A DNA stretch of 64,000 bases from positions 277,481 to 341,480 of the forward strand of contig NZ_JAAOLX010000006.1 of NCBI RefSeq assembly GCF_011601265.1, given 5' to 3'. The position numbers and the translations under genes were made by a program. The DNA comes from Iodobacter violaceini. GTDB lineage: Bacteria; Pseudomonadota; Gammaproteobacteria; Burkholderiales; Chitinibacteraceae. Shown piece by piece: positions 30,404-41,321 of this stretch. The notes below the pieces were generated by a model. That model saw only the letters and a list, made by a program, of their open reading frames with translations, searched no databases and was not told the DNA's origin. Within the stretch, counting starts at the first letter, position 1. Each line of letters begins with the position of its first letter.

Positions 30404-31273
30404 ATGGCAAGCGGTAAAGAAATTCGGACAAAGATCAAGAGCGTAAAAAATACGCAAAAGATCACCCGTGCTATGGAAATGGTTGCGACATCAAAAATGC
30501 GCAAGGCTCAGGAACGCATGAAAGCGGCACGCCCTTACGGTGAAAAAATCCGTAATGTGGCTGCCCACCTGAGCGCTGCCTTTGTTGATTACACGCATCC
30601 TTATTTGCAAAAGCGCGACGTTGTTAAGCGTGCGGGCCTGATTACGATTACTTCAGACAAGGGGCTGTGTGGTGGTTTAAACACCAACTCCCTGCGTCTG
30701 GCCGTGAACCGTATGAAGGATTGGCATCAGGACGGCGTAGAAACCTCTGTAACCGCAATCGGTAACAAAGGTATCGGGTTTATGAACCGTTACGGCGCAA
30801 AGGTTTTATCCTCTGCGCACGGACTCGGCGATACCCCGCACCTTGAGCAGCTGATTGGCCCGATCAAAGTCATGATCGACGCCTTTGTTGCTGGTGAAGT
30901 AGACGAAGTACACCTCGTTTACACCCGCTTCGTGAATACCATGAAGCAAGAGCCAGTGATTGAACAGCTGCTGCCGTTATCAGACAACGCATTTGGCGAG
31001 CCTAAAAAAGGCTACAACTGGGAATACCTGTTTGAGCCGGATGCGAAGACTGTGATCGACGAATTAATGAGCCGTTACATTGAGGCACTGGTTTACCAGG
31101 CCGTAGCGGAAAACATTTCTTCTGAGCAAGCGGCCCGTATGGTGGCGATGAAAGCGGCGACTGATAACGCAGACAATGTGATCGGCGATCTGCAGCTCCT
31201 TTACAACAAAACCCGTCAAGCAGCGATTACGAAGGAACTCTCCGAAATCGTTTCTGGCGCGGCAGCGGTGTAA
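30404..31273 (+). CDS. atpG: F-type ATP synthase subunit gamma
   Basis: A 289-residue central-stalk subunit. The N- and C-terminal helices form the rotating coiled coil: [33 protein letters not shown], and the closing [36 protein letters not shown] is a family signature. Spacing to neighbours is 28 and 42 bp. Confidence 0.97.
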   Translation: MASGKEIRTKIKSVKNTQKITRAMEMVATSKMRKAQERMKAARPYGEKIRNVAAHLSAAFVDYTHPYLQKRDVVKRAGLITITSDKGLCGGLNTNSLRLAVNRMKDWHQDGVETSVTAIGNKGIGFMNRYGAKVLSSAHGLGDTPHLEQLIGPIKVMIDAFVAGEVDEVHLVYTRFVNTMKQEPVIEQLLPLSDNAFGEPKKGYNWEYLFEPDAKTVIDELMSRYIEALVYQAVAENISSEQAARMVAMKAATDNADNVIGDLQLLYNKTRQAAITKELSEIVSGAAAV

Positions 31274-32695
<1,422 letters not shown>

Positions 32696-32706
32696 GGATT
32701 AGTGCC

Positions 32707-33132
32707 ATGGCAATGACAATGCATGTGGACGTGGTAAGCGCAGAAGCACTGATTTACTCCGGCGTGGCTGAGTTTATCTCGGCACCTGCCGAAAAAGGTG
32801 AAATTGGTATTCTGCCGCGTCACGCCCCACTACTCACTCGTGTGAGGCCCGGAGCGGTGCGCATCAAAGTTGCCAATAGCGATGAAGAAGTGATTCTTTA
32901 TGTTTCAGGCGGCATGTTAGAAGTGCAGCCTCATGTGGTTACTGTGCTGGCAGATACTGCCATCCGCGGTAAAGACATCGACGAAGCCAAGGCGCTGGAC
33001 GCCAAACGCCGCGCCGAAGAAGCATTAAAGAACCACGGTTCATCGATGGACTTTGCGATGGCTCAGGCCGAGCTGGTGGAAGCGGTAGCAAAACTTGCCG
33101 TGATCGACAAGCTCAAAAAGCGTGGTCACTAA
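32707..33132 (+). CDS. atpC: F-type ATP synthase subunit epsilon
   Basis: A 141-residue central-stalk subunit and intrinsic inhibitor. The N-terminal beta-sandwich contains [40 protein letters not shown], and the helical tail contains [21 protein letters not shown]. It is the last gene of the operon, ended by a strong terminator. ATGs at 32713 and 32719 are alternative starts. Confidence 0.95.
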   Translation: MAMTMHVDVVSAEALIYSGVAEFISAPAEKGEIGILPRHAPLLTRVRPGAVRIKVANSDEEVILYVSGGMLEVQPHVVTVLADTAIRGKDIDEAKALDAKRRAEEALKNHGSSMDFAMAQAELVEAVAKLAVIDKLKKRGH

Positions 33133-33148
33133 GCTTTAGTGTGGTGAT

Positions 33149-33177
33149 AAAAAAGGCAGCTTCGGCTGCCTTTTTTA
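33149..33177 (+). terminator. Terminator of the atp operon
   Basis: AAAAAAGGCAGC and GCTGCCTTTTTT form a perfect stem closed by the stable TTCG tetraloop. Confidence 0.93.
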
Positions 33178-33242
33178 CGTTTGAAGATTAAGTCAGCAGC
33201 TGAGTCCCCGCTGTGAGCAAGCTGGTTTTTGGCAAGCACTGT

Positions 33243-34769
33243 TTAAAATCGTTTAATTTTAAAAAATGCCAGCATCGTTTGCACCTGGCGGGCCTGATTG
33301 CTCAGTTGTTCAGCTGTGGCAGACAGCTGCTCAGATGCAGCTGCGTTGGTTGCTACGCGCTGTGATACTTCGCCAATATTCTGGTTGATCAGCTCAAGCT
33401 CATGGCTTTGTTCGTGGCTGTTGGCGGCGATTTCCTGAACCAGGTCGGCGGTTTTTCTAATGGATGGCTCTATTTTGTTGAGCTGTTCGCCAGCGGTTTC
33501 AGCAAGCTGTACGCTGCTCTGGGATAAGTCGCCAATCTCTTGCGCGGCCAGCTGGCAGCGCTCTGCCAGCTTTCTGACTTCAGCCGCGACCACAGCAAAG
33601 CTTTTACCATTTGCGCCTGCCCGGGCCGCTTCAATGGCTGCATTTAAGGCCAGTAAATTAGTTTGATAGGCAATATCGTCAATGATTTGAATCTCCTTAG
33701 CAATTTTTCGCATGGCTAAGGTGGTTTTTTGTACCGACTCACAACCGCTGCGCGCATCCAGCGTGGATTGACGTGCCATCGAGTCGGTAATGTGTGCGGT
33801 ATGCGTGTTCTGGCTGGTATGAATACTGAGGTTATCAATCGATATGCTGCTTTCTCTCAGGATGTCGGCATTGATGCTGGTGTTCTTGCAGACTAGTTGT
33901 GCGGCACTTGCTACTTCTGAAGATGAGCTGTAAGTCTCCTCTGTTGCATTTCTCAGGGCGATAACAATAGAGCTTAGTTTTTCTACCATCTGGCGCATGG
34001 CAAATAAGAGGCTGTTTTGATCTTTGGCGTGCACCAGCACATCCAGGCTAAGATCGCCGGCAGCCACCTGCCGGGCTACAGCAACTGCATAGGCTGGCTC
34101 GCCACCCAGCTGCCGCAGAATTTGCTGCGTACTTAGCCAGACGGCAGCAAGGCTGATTAAAAAACCACCAAGGGCAGTAATAAGCACGGTCCAAAAAGTG
34201 TTCTTACCCCTTATATCGATCTGCTTGCGGGCGATTGCAATATCGTTTTCTTCCAGTTTCACTAACTGGCTAAGATGGCTCATTGCTGTTTTATAAGCAT
34301 GGTAGGCATCCCCATTTATGAGCGCATAGGCCTCAGTGGGTTGCCCCATCCGTGTCAGCTTAAAGGCTTCTTTATCAATTTTCTCAAATTGCAGAAGCTG
34401 GCTTTGTGCCTGATTGATGATCGCTCTGCGGCTGGTGTCTTGTTCGATGGCATATAAACTCTTTAAAGCGTCTCGTCCTTTATCCAGATTTAACTGAAAT
34501 TGTTTTTCCGCCGCATCTTCCATTTGCGTCGTCCAGGCATGGATTTGATTACGGTCGTCGGTGGTGGTGCTCGTGATGTAAAACGCGGCCTGATTAGCCA
34601 GAAATACTCTGCGGGCGTTTTCATCTAAAGCATAAGATGCAAGCCCGCTGATCGATGCTATAGCGTGCAGCGCGAGTAATACAATGCCCAGGGTAACCAA
34701 TGTAAGTAATCCTGCAGGCAGCATTATTTTCCAGATAATTTTAAGATCCCGCATTGCCAGTTGTCTCAA
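33243..34769 (-). CDS. Methyl-accepting chemotaxis protein
   Basis: A 508-residue transmembrane chemoreceptor. Helices at about 12-34 and 190-212 flank a mainly helical periplasmic sensor (four-helix-bundle type). A HAMP-like segment with [21 protein letters not shown] follows, then the signalling domain with the invariant hairpin [23 protein letters not shown] and [15 protein letters not shown]. No C-terminal CheR-binding pentapeptide is seen. I place the start at TTG 34769 because AGGGA lies 7 bp upstream; ATG 34751 has no clear ribosome binding site. The ligand is unknown. Confidence 0.92.
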   Translation of the reverse strand: MRQLAMRDLKIIWKIMLPAGLLTLVTLGIVLLALHAIASISGLASYALDENARRVFLANQAAFYITSTTTDDRNQIHAWTTQMEDAAEKQFQLNLDKGRDALKSLYAIEQDTSRRAIINQAQSQLLQFEKIDKEAFKLTRMGQPTEAYALINGDAYHAYKTAMSHLSQLVKLEENDIAIARKQIDIRGKNTFWTVLITALGGFLISLAAVWLSTQQILRQLGGEPAYAVAVARQVAAGDLSLDVLVHAKDQNSLLFAMRQMVEKLSSIVIALRNATEETYSSSSEVASAAQLVCKNTSINADILRESSISIDNLSIHTSQNTHTAHITDSMARQSTLDARSGCESVQKTTLAMRKIAKEIQIIDDIAYQTNLLALNAAIEAARAGANGKSFAVVAAEVRKLAERCQLAAQEIGDLSQSSVQLAETAGEQLNKIEPSIRKTADLVQEIAANSHEQSHELELINQNIGEVSQRVATNAAASEQLSATAEQLSNQARQVQTMLAFFKIKRF

Positions 34770-34931
34770 TTTATTCCCTGAATACAGATTAGCTGGCGTC
34801 TGGCTTACCTGCTGTTATACCTTGCTTAAACACGTATGTGGCTTAGCTGACTGGTGCCAGGGTTCAAAGCAATTGCACTTGTTATCCAAGCTGGCATGAT
34901 AAGTATTCTTACCTACAGAGATCCTATTTCA

Positions 34932-36419
34932 ATGAGCCAAACCGCCTACCAAGCTGTTGTTGCAACGTTTACCCGTATTTATCGTTATGAGCATCTGGGC
35001 TCGCTGGCAGGCTGGGATCAGGCTGCCATGATGCCTGCAAAAGGCAATGATGCACGCGGTGCGGCGATGGCCGAGCTGGGTGTGCTGATTCATAACACGC
35101 TGACCGATCCGGCATTAGCAGAGCTGATCAAGGCTGCAGAGGCTGAAGATCTAAGCACGGCAGAGCAAGCCAGCTTGCGCGAGATTAAACGCCAGTGGGA
35201 ACATGCCAATTTATTGCCCGCCAGCCTGGTAGAGGCCAAAACGCTTGTGGGATCGCACTGCTCGCATGAGTGGCGTACACAGCGGCAGAATAATGACTGG
35301 CAGGGTTTTTTGGCTAATTTCCGTGAAGTTGTGCGCTTATCCCGCGAAGAAGCGCAGCTTTTGGCGAAAGAAACAGGTCTTTCGCCTTACGAATCGCTGT
35401 TAAATAAATACGAGCCTGGTATGAGCTGTGCTGAGCTCGACCGTATTTTTGGCGATGTGAAAAGCTGGCTGCCAGGGCTGATTCGTCAGGCCATGGAAAA
35501 GCAGGGCACAGAGCAGCTGATTGCTGCAACGGGCCCGTTTGCCGTTGAAAAACAACGTGCGCTTGGTTTGGATGTCATGGCTTTACTGGGTTTTGATTTT
35601 GAAGCTGGCCGCCTTGATGTATCGAATCACCCCTTCTGCGGCGGTGTGCCCGAAGACGTGCGTATCACTACCCGCTATCGCGAAGATGATTTTATGCAAA
35701 GCATGATGGGCATCGTGCATGAAACTGGCCACGCCCGTTATGAGCAAAGTCTGCCGCGCGAAACGGTTGCCCTGCCGGTAGGGCGCGCCCGCTCTATGGG
35801 CATACATGAAAGCCAGAGTTTGTCGTTTGAAATGCAATTAGGCCGCAATCCGGCATTTTTAGCCCTGATCAGCCCGCTGGTTAAAAAGCATCTGGGTGAT
35901 CAGCCCGCATTTGAGGCGGCCAATCTGGCTAAAATGTACACCCGTGTGCACCCGGGTTTTATTCGTGTGGACGCCGACGAGCTGACTTACCCGGCCCATG
36001 TGATTTTGCGTTACGAAATTGAGCGCGCCCTGATTGATGGCGAAATCGAAGCTGATGATGTGCCAGCCCTGTGGGATGAAAAAATGCAGGCCTATCTGGG
36101 CGTGGATACCAAGGGCAATTTTAAAAATGGCTGCCTGCAGGATATCCACTGGACGGATGGCATGATTGGTTATTTCCCAAGCTACACACTGGGCGCAATG
36201 TATGCAGCGCAATATTTTGCGACGATTCGTAAATTGCACCCAGATCTGGACGAGCGTATTGCCGCCGGTGATTTGGCACCGATATTTAATTGGCTGAACG
36301 CCAATATCTGGAGCCAGGCCAGCCAGTGGGAAACGGGTGAACTGGTCAGCCGTGCCACAGGCGAGGCGCTGAACCCGGCACATTTCCGCAAGCATTTAGA
36401 ACAGCGGTATCTGGCTTAA
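34932..36419 (+). CDS. M32-family carboxypeptidase (Taq type)
   Basis: A 495-residue zinc metallocarboxypeptidase. The catalytic HETGH is at residues 263-267 (GIVHETGHARYEQ) and the third ligand lies in MGIHESQSLSFEMQLGR. DADELTYPAHVILRYEIERALI, a substrate-binding signature, and the C-terminal GYFPSYTLGAMYAAQ are also typical. The ATG at 34932 is chosen for family length; an upstream start at 34854 would add 26 residues with no homology. It acts on peptide C-termini in the cytoplasm. Confidence 0.94.
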   Translation: MSQTAYQAVVATFTRIYRYEHLGSLAGWDQAAMMPAKGNDARGAAMAELGVLIHNTLTDPALAELIKAAEAEDLSTAEQASLREIKRQWEHANLLPASLVEAKTLVGSHCSHEWRTQRQNNDWQGFLANFREVVRLSREEAQLLAKETGLSPYESLLNKYEPGMSCAELDRIFGDVKSWLPGLIRQAMEKQGTEQLIAATGPFAVEKQRALGLDVMALLGFDFEAGRLDVSNHPFCGGVPEDVRITTRYREDDFMQSMMGIVHETGHARYEQSLPRETVALPVGRARSMGIHESQSLSFEMQLGRNPAFLALISPLVKKHLGDQPAFEAANLAKMYTRVHPGFIRVDADELTYPAHVILRYEIERALIDGEIEADDVPALWDEKMQAYLGVDTKGNFKNGCLQDIHWTDGMIGYFPSYTLGAMYAAQYFATIRKLHPDLDERIAAGDLAPIFNWLNANIWSQASQWETGELVSRATGEALNPAHFRKHLEQRYLA

Positions 36420-36439
36420 TAAAAGGCAGGGAAATTCAG

Positions 36440-36472
36440 GGCGGGTTAGCCGGTTTTTGGGCCCGACCCGCC
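36440..36472. other. GC-rich imperfect hairpin after the M32 gene
   Basis: GGCGGGT (36440-36446) and ACCCGCC (36466-36472) pair with partial complementarity inside. It lacks a proper T-run, so it may be a weak terminator. The rest of 36473-36645 has no recognised feature beyond an A/T-rich stretch before glmU. Confidence 0.45.
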
Positions 36473-36645
36473 ATCGCAAGGCGATACAGGTCAGTATGAC
36501 TTTTTATCCGGAGTGGTGCAGAGTAGCTAATCAATTAAATGCCATATTCTTCACCCTCTCTGCATTGTTCACATTACATTTAGCCGCTGGTTTGTAGCGT
36601 AAAAAGGGTTAAAATAATGTCTTTTAGCTTACCAGGTCTTGTCGC

Positions 36646-38013
36646 ATGAGCGCTTTGCTTGATGTTGTTGTCCTCGCTGCCGGCCAGGGCAAGCGTATGT
36701 ATTCCAAAATGCCTAAGGTTTTGCATCGGCTGGCGGGGAAACCCTTGCTGGGGCATGTGCTGGATACGGCAAGACAGTTGCAGCCCGGTAAACTGGTTGT
36801 GGTTTATGGCCATGGTGGCAAGCAGGTACAGGAAGAATTACTCGGCAGCACTGATCTGGCTTGGGCGCATCAGGCCGAGCAGCTGGGCACGGGCCACGCG
36901 CTGGCGCAGGCTTTGCCACATTTACAGGGTGAAACCACGCTGATGTTGTATGGCGATGTGCCTTTAACCCGCTTAGCCACACTGCAAGCGCTGTTAGCAG
37001 CCAGCAGCCAGGGGAAGTTAGGGATTCTGACGGATATTCTGGACGATGCCACGGGCTATGGCCGCATAGTCCGCGATGCTGCGGGCAAGGTAACGTGCAT
37101 TATTGAGCAAAAAGACGCCAGCCCTGAGCAAGCGGCAATTAAAGAAATGAACACAGGCATTCTGGCGTTGCCCACAGCAAAACTGGCGGGCTGGCTTTCC
37201 GAGCTTAAAAATGACAATGCACAGGGCGAATATTACGCCACCGATCTGATCGCCCTGGCGGTGCGTGATGGCGTTGAAGTGGCCACCGTGCATCCTCAGG
37301 ATCACTGGGAAGCCGAAGGCATTAATAATAAGGTGCAACTGGCCCAGCTGGAGCGCATTCATCAGACGGAGATTGCGCAGTCACTGTTATTGTCTGGCGT
37401 TAGCCTGATTGATCCGGCCCGTATCGATGTACGCGGCACGCTGCGTCATGGCATGGATGTGGTTATCGATGTGAATTGTGTGTTTGAAGGTGATGTTGTT
37501 CTGGGCGACAACGTAAGCATCGGCGCAAATTGTGTTTTAAAGAATGTAACGATCAATGATGACACCATCATTCATCCTTTCAGCCATCTGGAAGACGCTG
37601 TAGCAGGTAAGGGCAATCTGATTGGCCCGTTTGCCCGTTTGCGCCCCGGTGCCGAGCTGGCTGACGATGTGCATATCGGCAACTTCGTTGAAATCAAAAA
37701 AGCCACCATCGGCAAAGGCTCAAAAGTAAATCATCTGAGCTATATCGGCGACACCACCATGGGCAGCAAGGTGAATGTGGGCGCGGGTACGATTACGGCT
37801 AATTACGATGGCGTGAATAAATTCCGTACCGTGATTGAAGACGAAGTGCGTATTGGCTCGAATAATGTGCTGGTTGCACCCGTTACCATCGGTGAAGGTG
37901 CAACTACTGGCGCAGGATCGGTGATTGGCAAGAACGCACCGGCTGGCGAGCTGACCGTAGCGCGGGCCAAGCAGGTAACGATTTATGGCTGGCAGCGGCC
38001 AGTAAAGAAGTAA
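36646..38013 (+). CDS. glmU: Bifunctional N-acetylglucosamine-1-P uridyltransferase / glucosamine-1-P acetyltransferase
   Basis: A 455-residue enzyme making UDP-GlcNAc for cell wall and LPS. The pyrophosphorylase domain starts with [31 protein letters not shown], with LYGDVPLT and EQKDASPEQ. The C-terminal left-handed beta-helix is a run of hexapeptide repeats, ending with [22 protein letters not shown]. Full length compared with E. coli (456). It forms the end point of GlcNAc metabolism that the PTS at 8-13 kb could feed. Confidence 0.97.
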   Translation: MSALLDVVVLAAGQGKRMYSKMPKVLHRLAGKPLLGHVLDTARQLQPGKLVVVYGHGGKQVQEELLGSTDLAWAHQAEQLGTGHALAQALPHLQGETTLMLYGDVPLTRLATLQALLAASSQGKLGILTDILDDATGYGRIVRDAAGKVTCIIEQKDASPEQAAIKEMNTGILALPTAKLAGWLSELKNDNAQGEYYATDLIALAVRDGVEVATVHPQDHWEAEGINNKVQLAQLERIHQTEIAQSLLLSGVSLIDPARIDVRGTLRHGMDVVIDVNCVFEGDVVLGDNVSIGANCVLKNVTINDDTIIHPFSHLEDAVAGKGNLIGPFARLRPGAELADDVHIGNFVEIKKATIGKGSKVNHLSYIGDTTMGSKVNVGAGTITANYDGVNKFRTVIEDEVRIGSNNVLVAPVTIGEGATTGAGSVIGKNAPAGELTVARAKQVTIYGWQRPVKK

Positions 38014-38025
38014 GGGGTCAGATGT

Positions 38026-38058
38026 GAAAGGCGCAGTGTCTGATGCGCCTTTCGCTAT
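38026..38058. terminator. Terminator between glmU and the convergent gene
   Basis: GAAAGGCGCA and TGCGCCTTTC form a perfect 10-bp stem with an 8-nt loop, followed by GCTATGTTTT. It ends glmU and abuts the stop of the minus-strand gene. Confidence 0.7.
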
Positions 38059-38402
38059 GTTTTGTGGCCTTCCCAGTGAAATAAATGCAAAACCCGGTGG
38101 GCCACCGGGGCAAGCAACATACCGATGGCTGCAACAAAAACTAAACCCGCGTAGAGCGCATACAGGCCCACAAATAATTTGCCGGCATTGCTTGCAGGCG
38201 GAGTCAGCGGCCCCATTCCTCCCAGCATCATTGCGCCATTTAAAAAGCCATCGTGCCAGCTGTGCTGCTCAAAATAGACATGGCCTGCTGCCCCTAAAAA
38301 CAGGGAGAGCAAAATGAGTAGTAAAGCGCCTGCAAAATGCCACAGCAGCCGGGTACAAAATTTTGCCCATGGCAGCGGAGGATGATGTCTGGATTCGTAC
38401 AT
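38055..38402 (-). CDS. Small membrane protein of unknown function
   Basis: I do not recognise this 115-residue protein. Two strong transmembrane helices are visible (LLWHFAGALLLILLSLFLGAAGH, and FVGLYALYAGLVFVAAIGMLLAPV). Between them is a hydrophobic, glycine-rich loop, FLNGAMMLGGMGPLTPP. This pattern recalls the pore loop of two-TM channels, but no selectivity-filter sequence is present. The C-terminus is short and His-rich (HRVLHLFHWEGHKT). It is convergent with glmU and downstream of the pseudouridine synthase on the same strand. Confidence 0.72.
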   Translation of the reverse strand: MYESRHHPPLPWAKFCTRLLWHFAGALLLILLSLFLGAAGHVYFEQHSWHDGFLNGAMMLGGMGPLTPPASNAGKLFVGLYALYAGLVFVAAIGMLLAPVAHRVLHLFHWEGHKT

Positions 38403-38438
38403 GTTCTGTCTGTCTTTGAATAATCATCAGATATGACT

Positions 38439-39347
38439 TTATTCAGGCCAGCACAGTTCCCGCTGGCTTTCAAAACGCCTGCTTTCACCCGTAAACGGAT
38501 CAACAAACTCAATCGCCCTCGCTAATAATTGCAAGGGGCGGCTGAAGTCATCGCCTTTTTCGGGCAACAATTCGGGATACCAGGGATCATTTAAAATCGG
38601 CACGCCAAGCGCACTTAAATGCGTGCGCAGCTGATGCTTTTTGCCAGTGTGCGGTTTGAGGCGATAGCGTGCCCATTCGCCACGCTGCTCAATCAGCTCG
38701 ATATAGGTTTCGCTATTAGGCTCGCCTGGTGCTTCTTCCATGGTAAACATGCCCTGCTGCTCCTGCATAAAGCTGCGGTGCACGCGGGGTAGCTCTAAAT
38801 CAGCTCTAAAAGGTGCAATCGCCTCGTATTCTTTCGCCACATCCCGCTCAGAAAACAGCGCATGGTAGCCAGCGCGGCAGGCGGGATCGAGGCTGAACAG
38901 CATAATCCCTGCTGTTTCTCTATCCAGACGATGAATCGGCGCAATGTCGGCCACTCCCAGCGACTTACGTAGTCGGGTCAGCAGCGTTTCCTGCAAATAA
39001 CGCCCGGCCGGAATACAGGCCAGAAAATGCGGCTTATCCGCCACCAGCAAGCGCTCATCCTGATACAAAATATGCTCGGCAAAGGGCACCGGCGTTTCTT
39101 CGGGCACTTCGCGGTAATACCAGATCCGGCCATTGGGCTGAAAGCTGCTGGCTACATTCAATACCTCGCCCTGGTGGTCAACAATCTCGCCACGCTCCAA
39201 ACGCCCGCGCAATATTTCGGCCGGCATATGTGGAAAACGGGTAATGAGAAACGTCAGCAAATCTGGCCATTGCCCGGCAGGCAGTTGTAAAAAGCTCGGG
39301 GCAATGCCATCGCGATGCGGCAAGGGGGAAGTACGGCGTTTACTCAT
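38439..39347 (-). CDS. RluA-family pseudouridine synthase
   Basis: A 302-residue pseudouridine synthase. The catalytic motif is PIHRLDRETAGIML with the essential Asp. LVADKPHFLACIPAGRYLQETLL precedes it and the RLKPHTGKKHQLRTHLSALG motif follows, both RluA-type. No N-terminal S4 domain is visible. The specific rRNA or tRNA target cannot be named. An ATG at 39347 (MSKRRTSPLP) is a more natural start than the longer in-frame reading to 39368. Confidence 0.9.
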   Translation of the reverse strand: MSKRRTSPLPHRDGIAPSFLQLPAGQWPDLLTFLITRFPHMPAEILRGRLERGEIVDHQGEVLNVASSFQPNGRIWYYREVPEETPVPFAEHILYQDERLLVADKPHFLACIPAGRYLQETLLTRLRKSLGVADIAPIHRLDRETAGIMLFSLDPACRAGYHALFSERDVAKEYEAIAPFRADLELPRVHRSFMQEQQGMFTMEEAPGEPNSETYIELIEQRGEWARYRLKPHTGKKHQLRTHLSALGVPILNDPWYPELLPEKGDDFSRPLQLLARAIEFVDPFTGESRRFESQRELCWPE

Positions 39348-39620
39348 TAGCTGGGCAATCAAAGGCAAAGGAGCTGCAGTTTACGGGGCGGTGGCGGGGA
39401 AGGAAACCTTAGCATTGCCCAGTTTGGGGATGTTTGTGCCGTGCTATCAGTGCTTTGCTTCTGATTTGGCATTTTAAACGCGATGATTTTCAGTGGTGCA
39501 ACAGCCATTACCCGCCATTTGACGATGGGATTTGTGCAGGGTGGGAGCGGCGGCGTTCACAATCGGGTAAAATCTCGTTTTTAAGTATATGTTGGCCGCG
39601 ATTTGCGGCGAAAGGATGAT
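39348..39620. other. Divergent intergenic region
   Basis: 273 bp between the divergent pseudouridine synthase and ychF. A possible -10 TAAAAT lies near 39568. I see no RNA gene, repeat or clear operator. Confidence 0.4.
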
Positions 39621-40712
39621 ATGAGTCTCAAATGCGGCATCGTTGGCCTGCCTAATGTCGGTAAATCGACCCTGTTTAATGCACTGACCAAGGCCGGTAT
39701 TGCGGCTGAAAACTATCCTTTTTGCACCATCGAGCCAAACGTTGGCATCGTTGAAGTGCCGGATGTGCGCTTAGCTCAGCTGTCAGAAATCGTAAAACCA
39801 CAAAAAATCCAATCGGCGATCGTCGAATTTGTGGATATCGCAGGCTTAGTTGCGGGCGCCTCCAAAGGTGAAGGCCTGGGCAACAAGTTCCTGGCCAATA
39901 TCCGTGAAACCGACGCTATTGTGAACGTGGTGCGCTGTTTTGAAGACGATAACGTCATTCACGTTAACGGCAAAGTAGACCCCATCGCCGATATCGAAAC
40001 CATCGGTATCGAGCTGGCACTGGCTGATATGGCCACAGCAGAAAAAGTATTCACCCGCGACAGCAAAAAAGCCCGTGCTGGTGATAAAGAAGCCATCCAG
40101 ATGGTGGCCGTACTGGAAAAACTGTTGCCTATCCTGAATGAAGGCAAGCCAGCCCGCTCTGCCGGCCTGTCTGATGATGAAAAACTCGCCATCAAATCCC
40201 TGTGCCTGATGACCATCAAGCCCGCCATGTACGTGGCCAATGTGGCCGAAGATGGTTTCCAGAACAACCCGCTGCTTGATCGCCTGGTGGCCCATGCCAA
40301 TGCTGAAGGTGCGCCGGTTGTGGCTGTATGCGCTGCTATCGAAGCTGAAATCGCTGAGCTGGATGACGCCGACAAGCAGGAATTCCTCGCCGAGCTGGGC
40401 CTGGAAGAGCCAGGCCTGAACCGCCTGATTCGCGTTGGCTACGATTTACTCGGCCTGCAAACCTACTTTACTGCTGGCGTAAAAGAAGTACGCGCGTGGA
40501 CCATCCACAAAGGCGACACCGGCCCGCAAGCCGCCGGCGTAATCCACACCGACTTCGAACGCGGCTTCATCCGCGCCCAAACCATCTCCTTTGATGATTT
40601 CATCCAGTACAAGGGTGAACAAGGCGCAAAAGAAGCCGGCAAGATGCGCGCAGAGGGTAAGGAATACGTGGTGAAAGATGGCGATGTATTGAATTTCTTG
40701 TTTAACGTTTAA
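39621..40712 (+). CDS. ychF: Redox-regulated ATPase YchF
   Basis: A 363-residue Obg-family P-loop ATPase. The G1 motif is [18 protein letters not shown], and the switch region is [27 protein letters not shown]. The G4 motif departs from NKxD, as in YchF, which prefers ATP. The TGS domain at the C-terminus includes [38 protein letters not shown]. The ATG at 39621 has AAAGGA upstream. It interacts with ribosomes and stress responses in E. coli. Confidence 0.96.
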   Translation: MSLKCGIVGLPNVGKSTLFNALTKAGIAAENYPFCTIEPNVGIVEVPDVRLAQLSEIVKPQKIQSAIVEFVDIAGLVAGASKGEGLGNKFLANIRETDAIVNVVRCFEDDNVIHVNGKVDPIADIETIGIELALADMATAEKVFTRDSKKARAGDKEAIQMVAVLEKLLPILNEGKPARSAGLSDDEKLAIKSLCLMTIKPAMYVANVAEDGFQNNPLLDRLVAHANAEGAPVVAVCAAIEAEIAELDDADKQEFLAELGLEEPGLNRLIRVGYDLLGLQTYFTAGVKEVRAWTIHKGDTGPQAAGVIHTDFERGFIRAQTISFDDFIQYKGEQGAKEAGKMRAEGKEYVVKDGDVLNFLFNV

Positions 40713-40792
40713 AGTATAAAACAAGAGGTAGTAATACTTTAAAATTTGTCATTTTCCAGAAACATAAATGTAATATTATTAAGGTGATACTA

Positions 40793-41059
40793 ATGAGCCG
40801 CACTGTGAACTGTGTAAAGCTGGGGCGTGAGGCGGAAGGGATGGATTTTCCGCCGCTGCCGGGTGCTTTAGGTAAGAAGGTTTTTGATAATGTGTCTAAA
40901 GAGGCATGGCAGGCTTGGGTTAAGCATCAAACCATGCTGATTAATGAAAACCGCCTGAGCCTGGCTGATCCGCGTGCGCGTCAGTATTTGCAGCAGCAGC
41001 TGGAGAATTATTTCTTTGGTGATGGTGCAGAAATGCCAGCAGGCTTTGTGCCGCAATAA
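40793..41059 (+). CDS. Fe(2+)-trafficking protein YggX
   Basis: An 88-residue YggX/MutY-associated protein: [62 protein letters not shown]. It is a small cytoplasmic protein linked to iron handling and protection of Fe-S clusters from oxidation. The single cysteine at residue 7 is conserved. The ATG at 40793 has AAGGTGA upstream; the GTG at 40784 overlaps this ribosome binding site and is unlikely. Confidence 0.95.
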   Translation: MSRTVNCVKLGREAEGMDFPPLPGALGKKVFDNVSKEAWQAWVKHQTMLINENRLSLADPRARQYLQQQLENYFFGDGAEMPAGFVPQ

Positions 41060-41070
41060 AAGTTAAGCAC

Positions 41071-41099
41071 AGGCCACTTATAGTGGCCTTTGTTTTTTC
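41071..41099 (+). terminator. Terminator after yggX
   Basis: AGGCCAC-TTATA-GTGGCCT followed by TTGTTTTTT. Confidence 0.85.
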
Positions 41100-41321
41100 T
41101 ACAATCCCATTTTGTCTGTTGCAAAACGTGGGTGCATTTAAGATTTAGAGCTCTGGCGGGCTTGCTTGCCCGTTCATTTGTAGATCCAGCTGATTGATTT
41201 GTTTGGGTTTATGCCGGCGTTATACAGGCGTTGTGAAGTTTTCAGGACATCCCTTAGCTGGTTGAGTTGCATTTCTTGTCATCCGTATTTTTGATGGGCT
41301 ATTTAATTTGAGCGAAGAGTG

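Noticed and set aside
38024..38317. Plus-strand 97-residue ORF after glmU
   Set aside because: It begins in the terminator hairpin and lies antisense to the more plausible two-helix membrane protein.
41100..41321. Possible Pho box before ppk1 (CTTGTCAT near 41276)
   Set aside because: Only one half resembles CTGTCAT and the second repeat at the correct spacing is absent.
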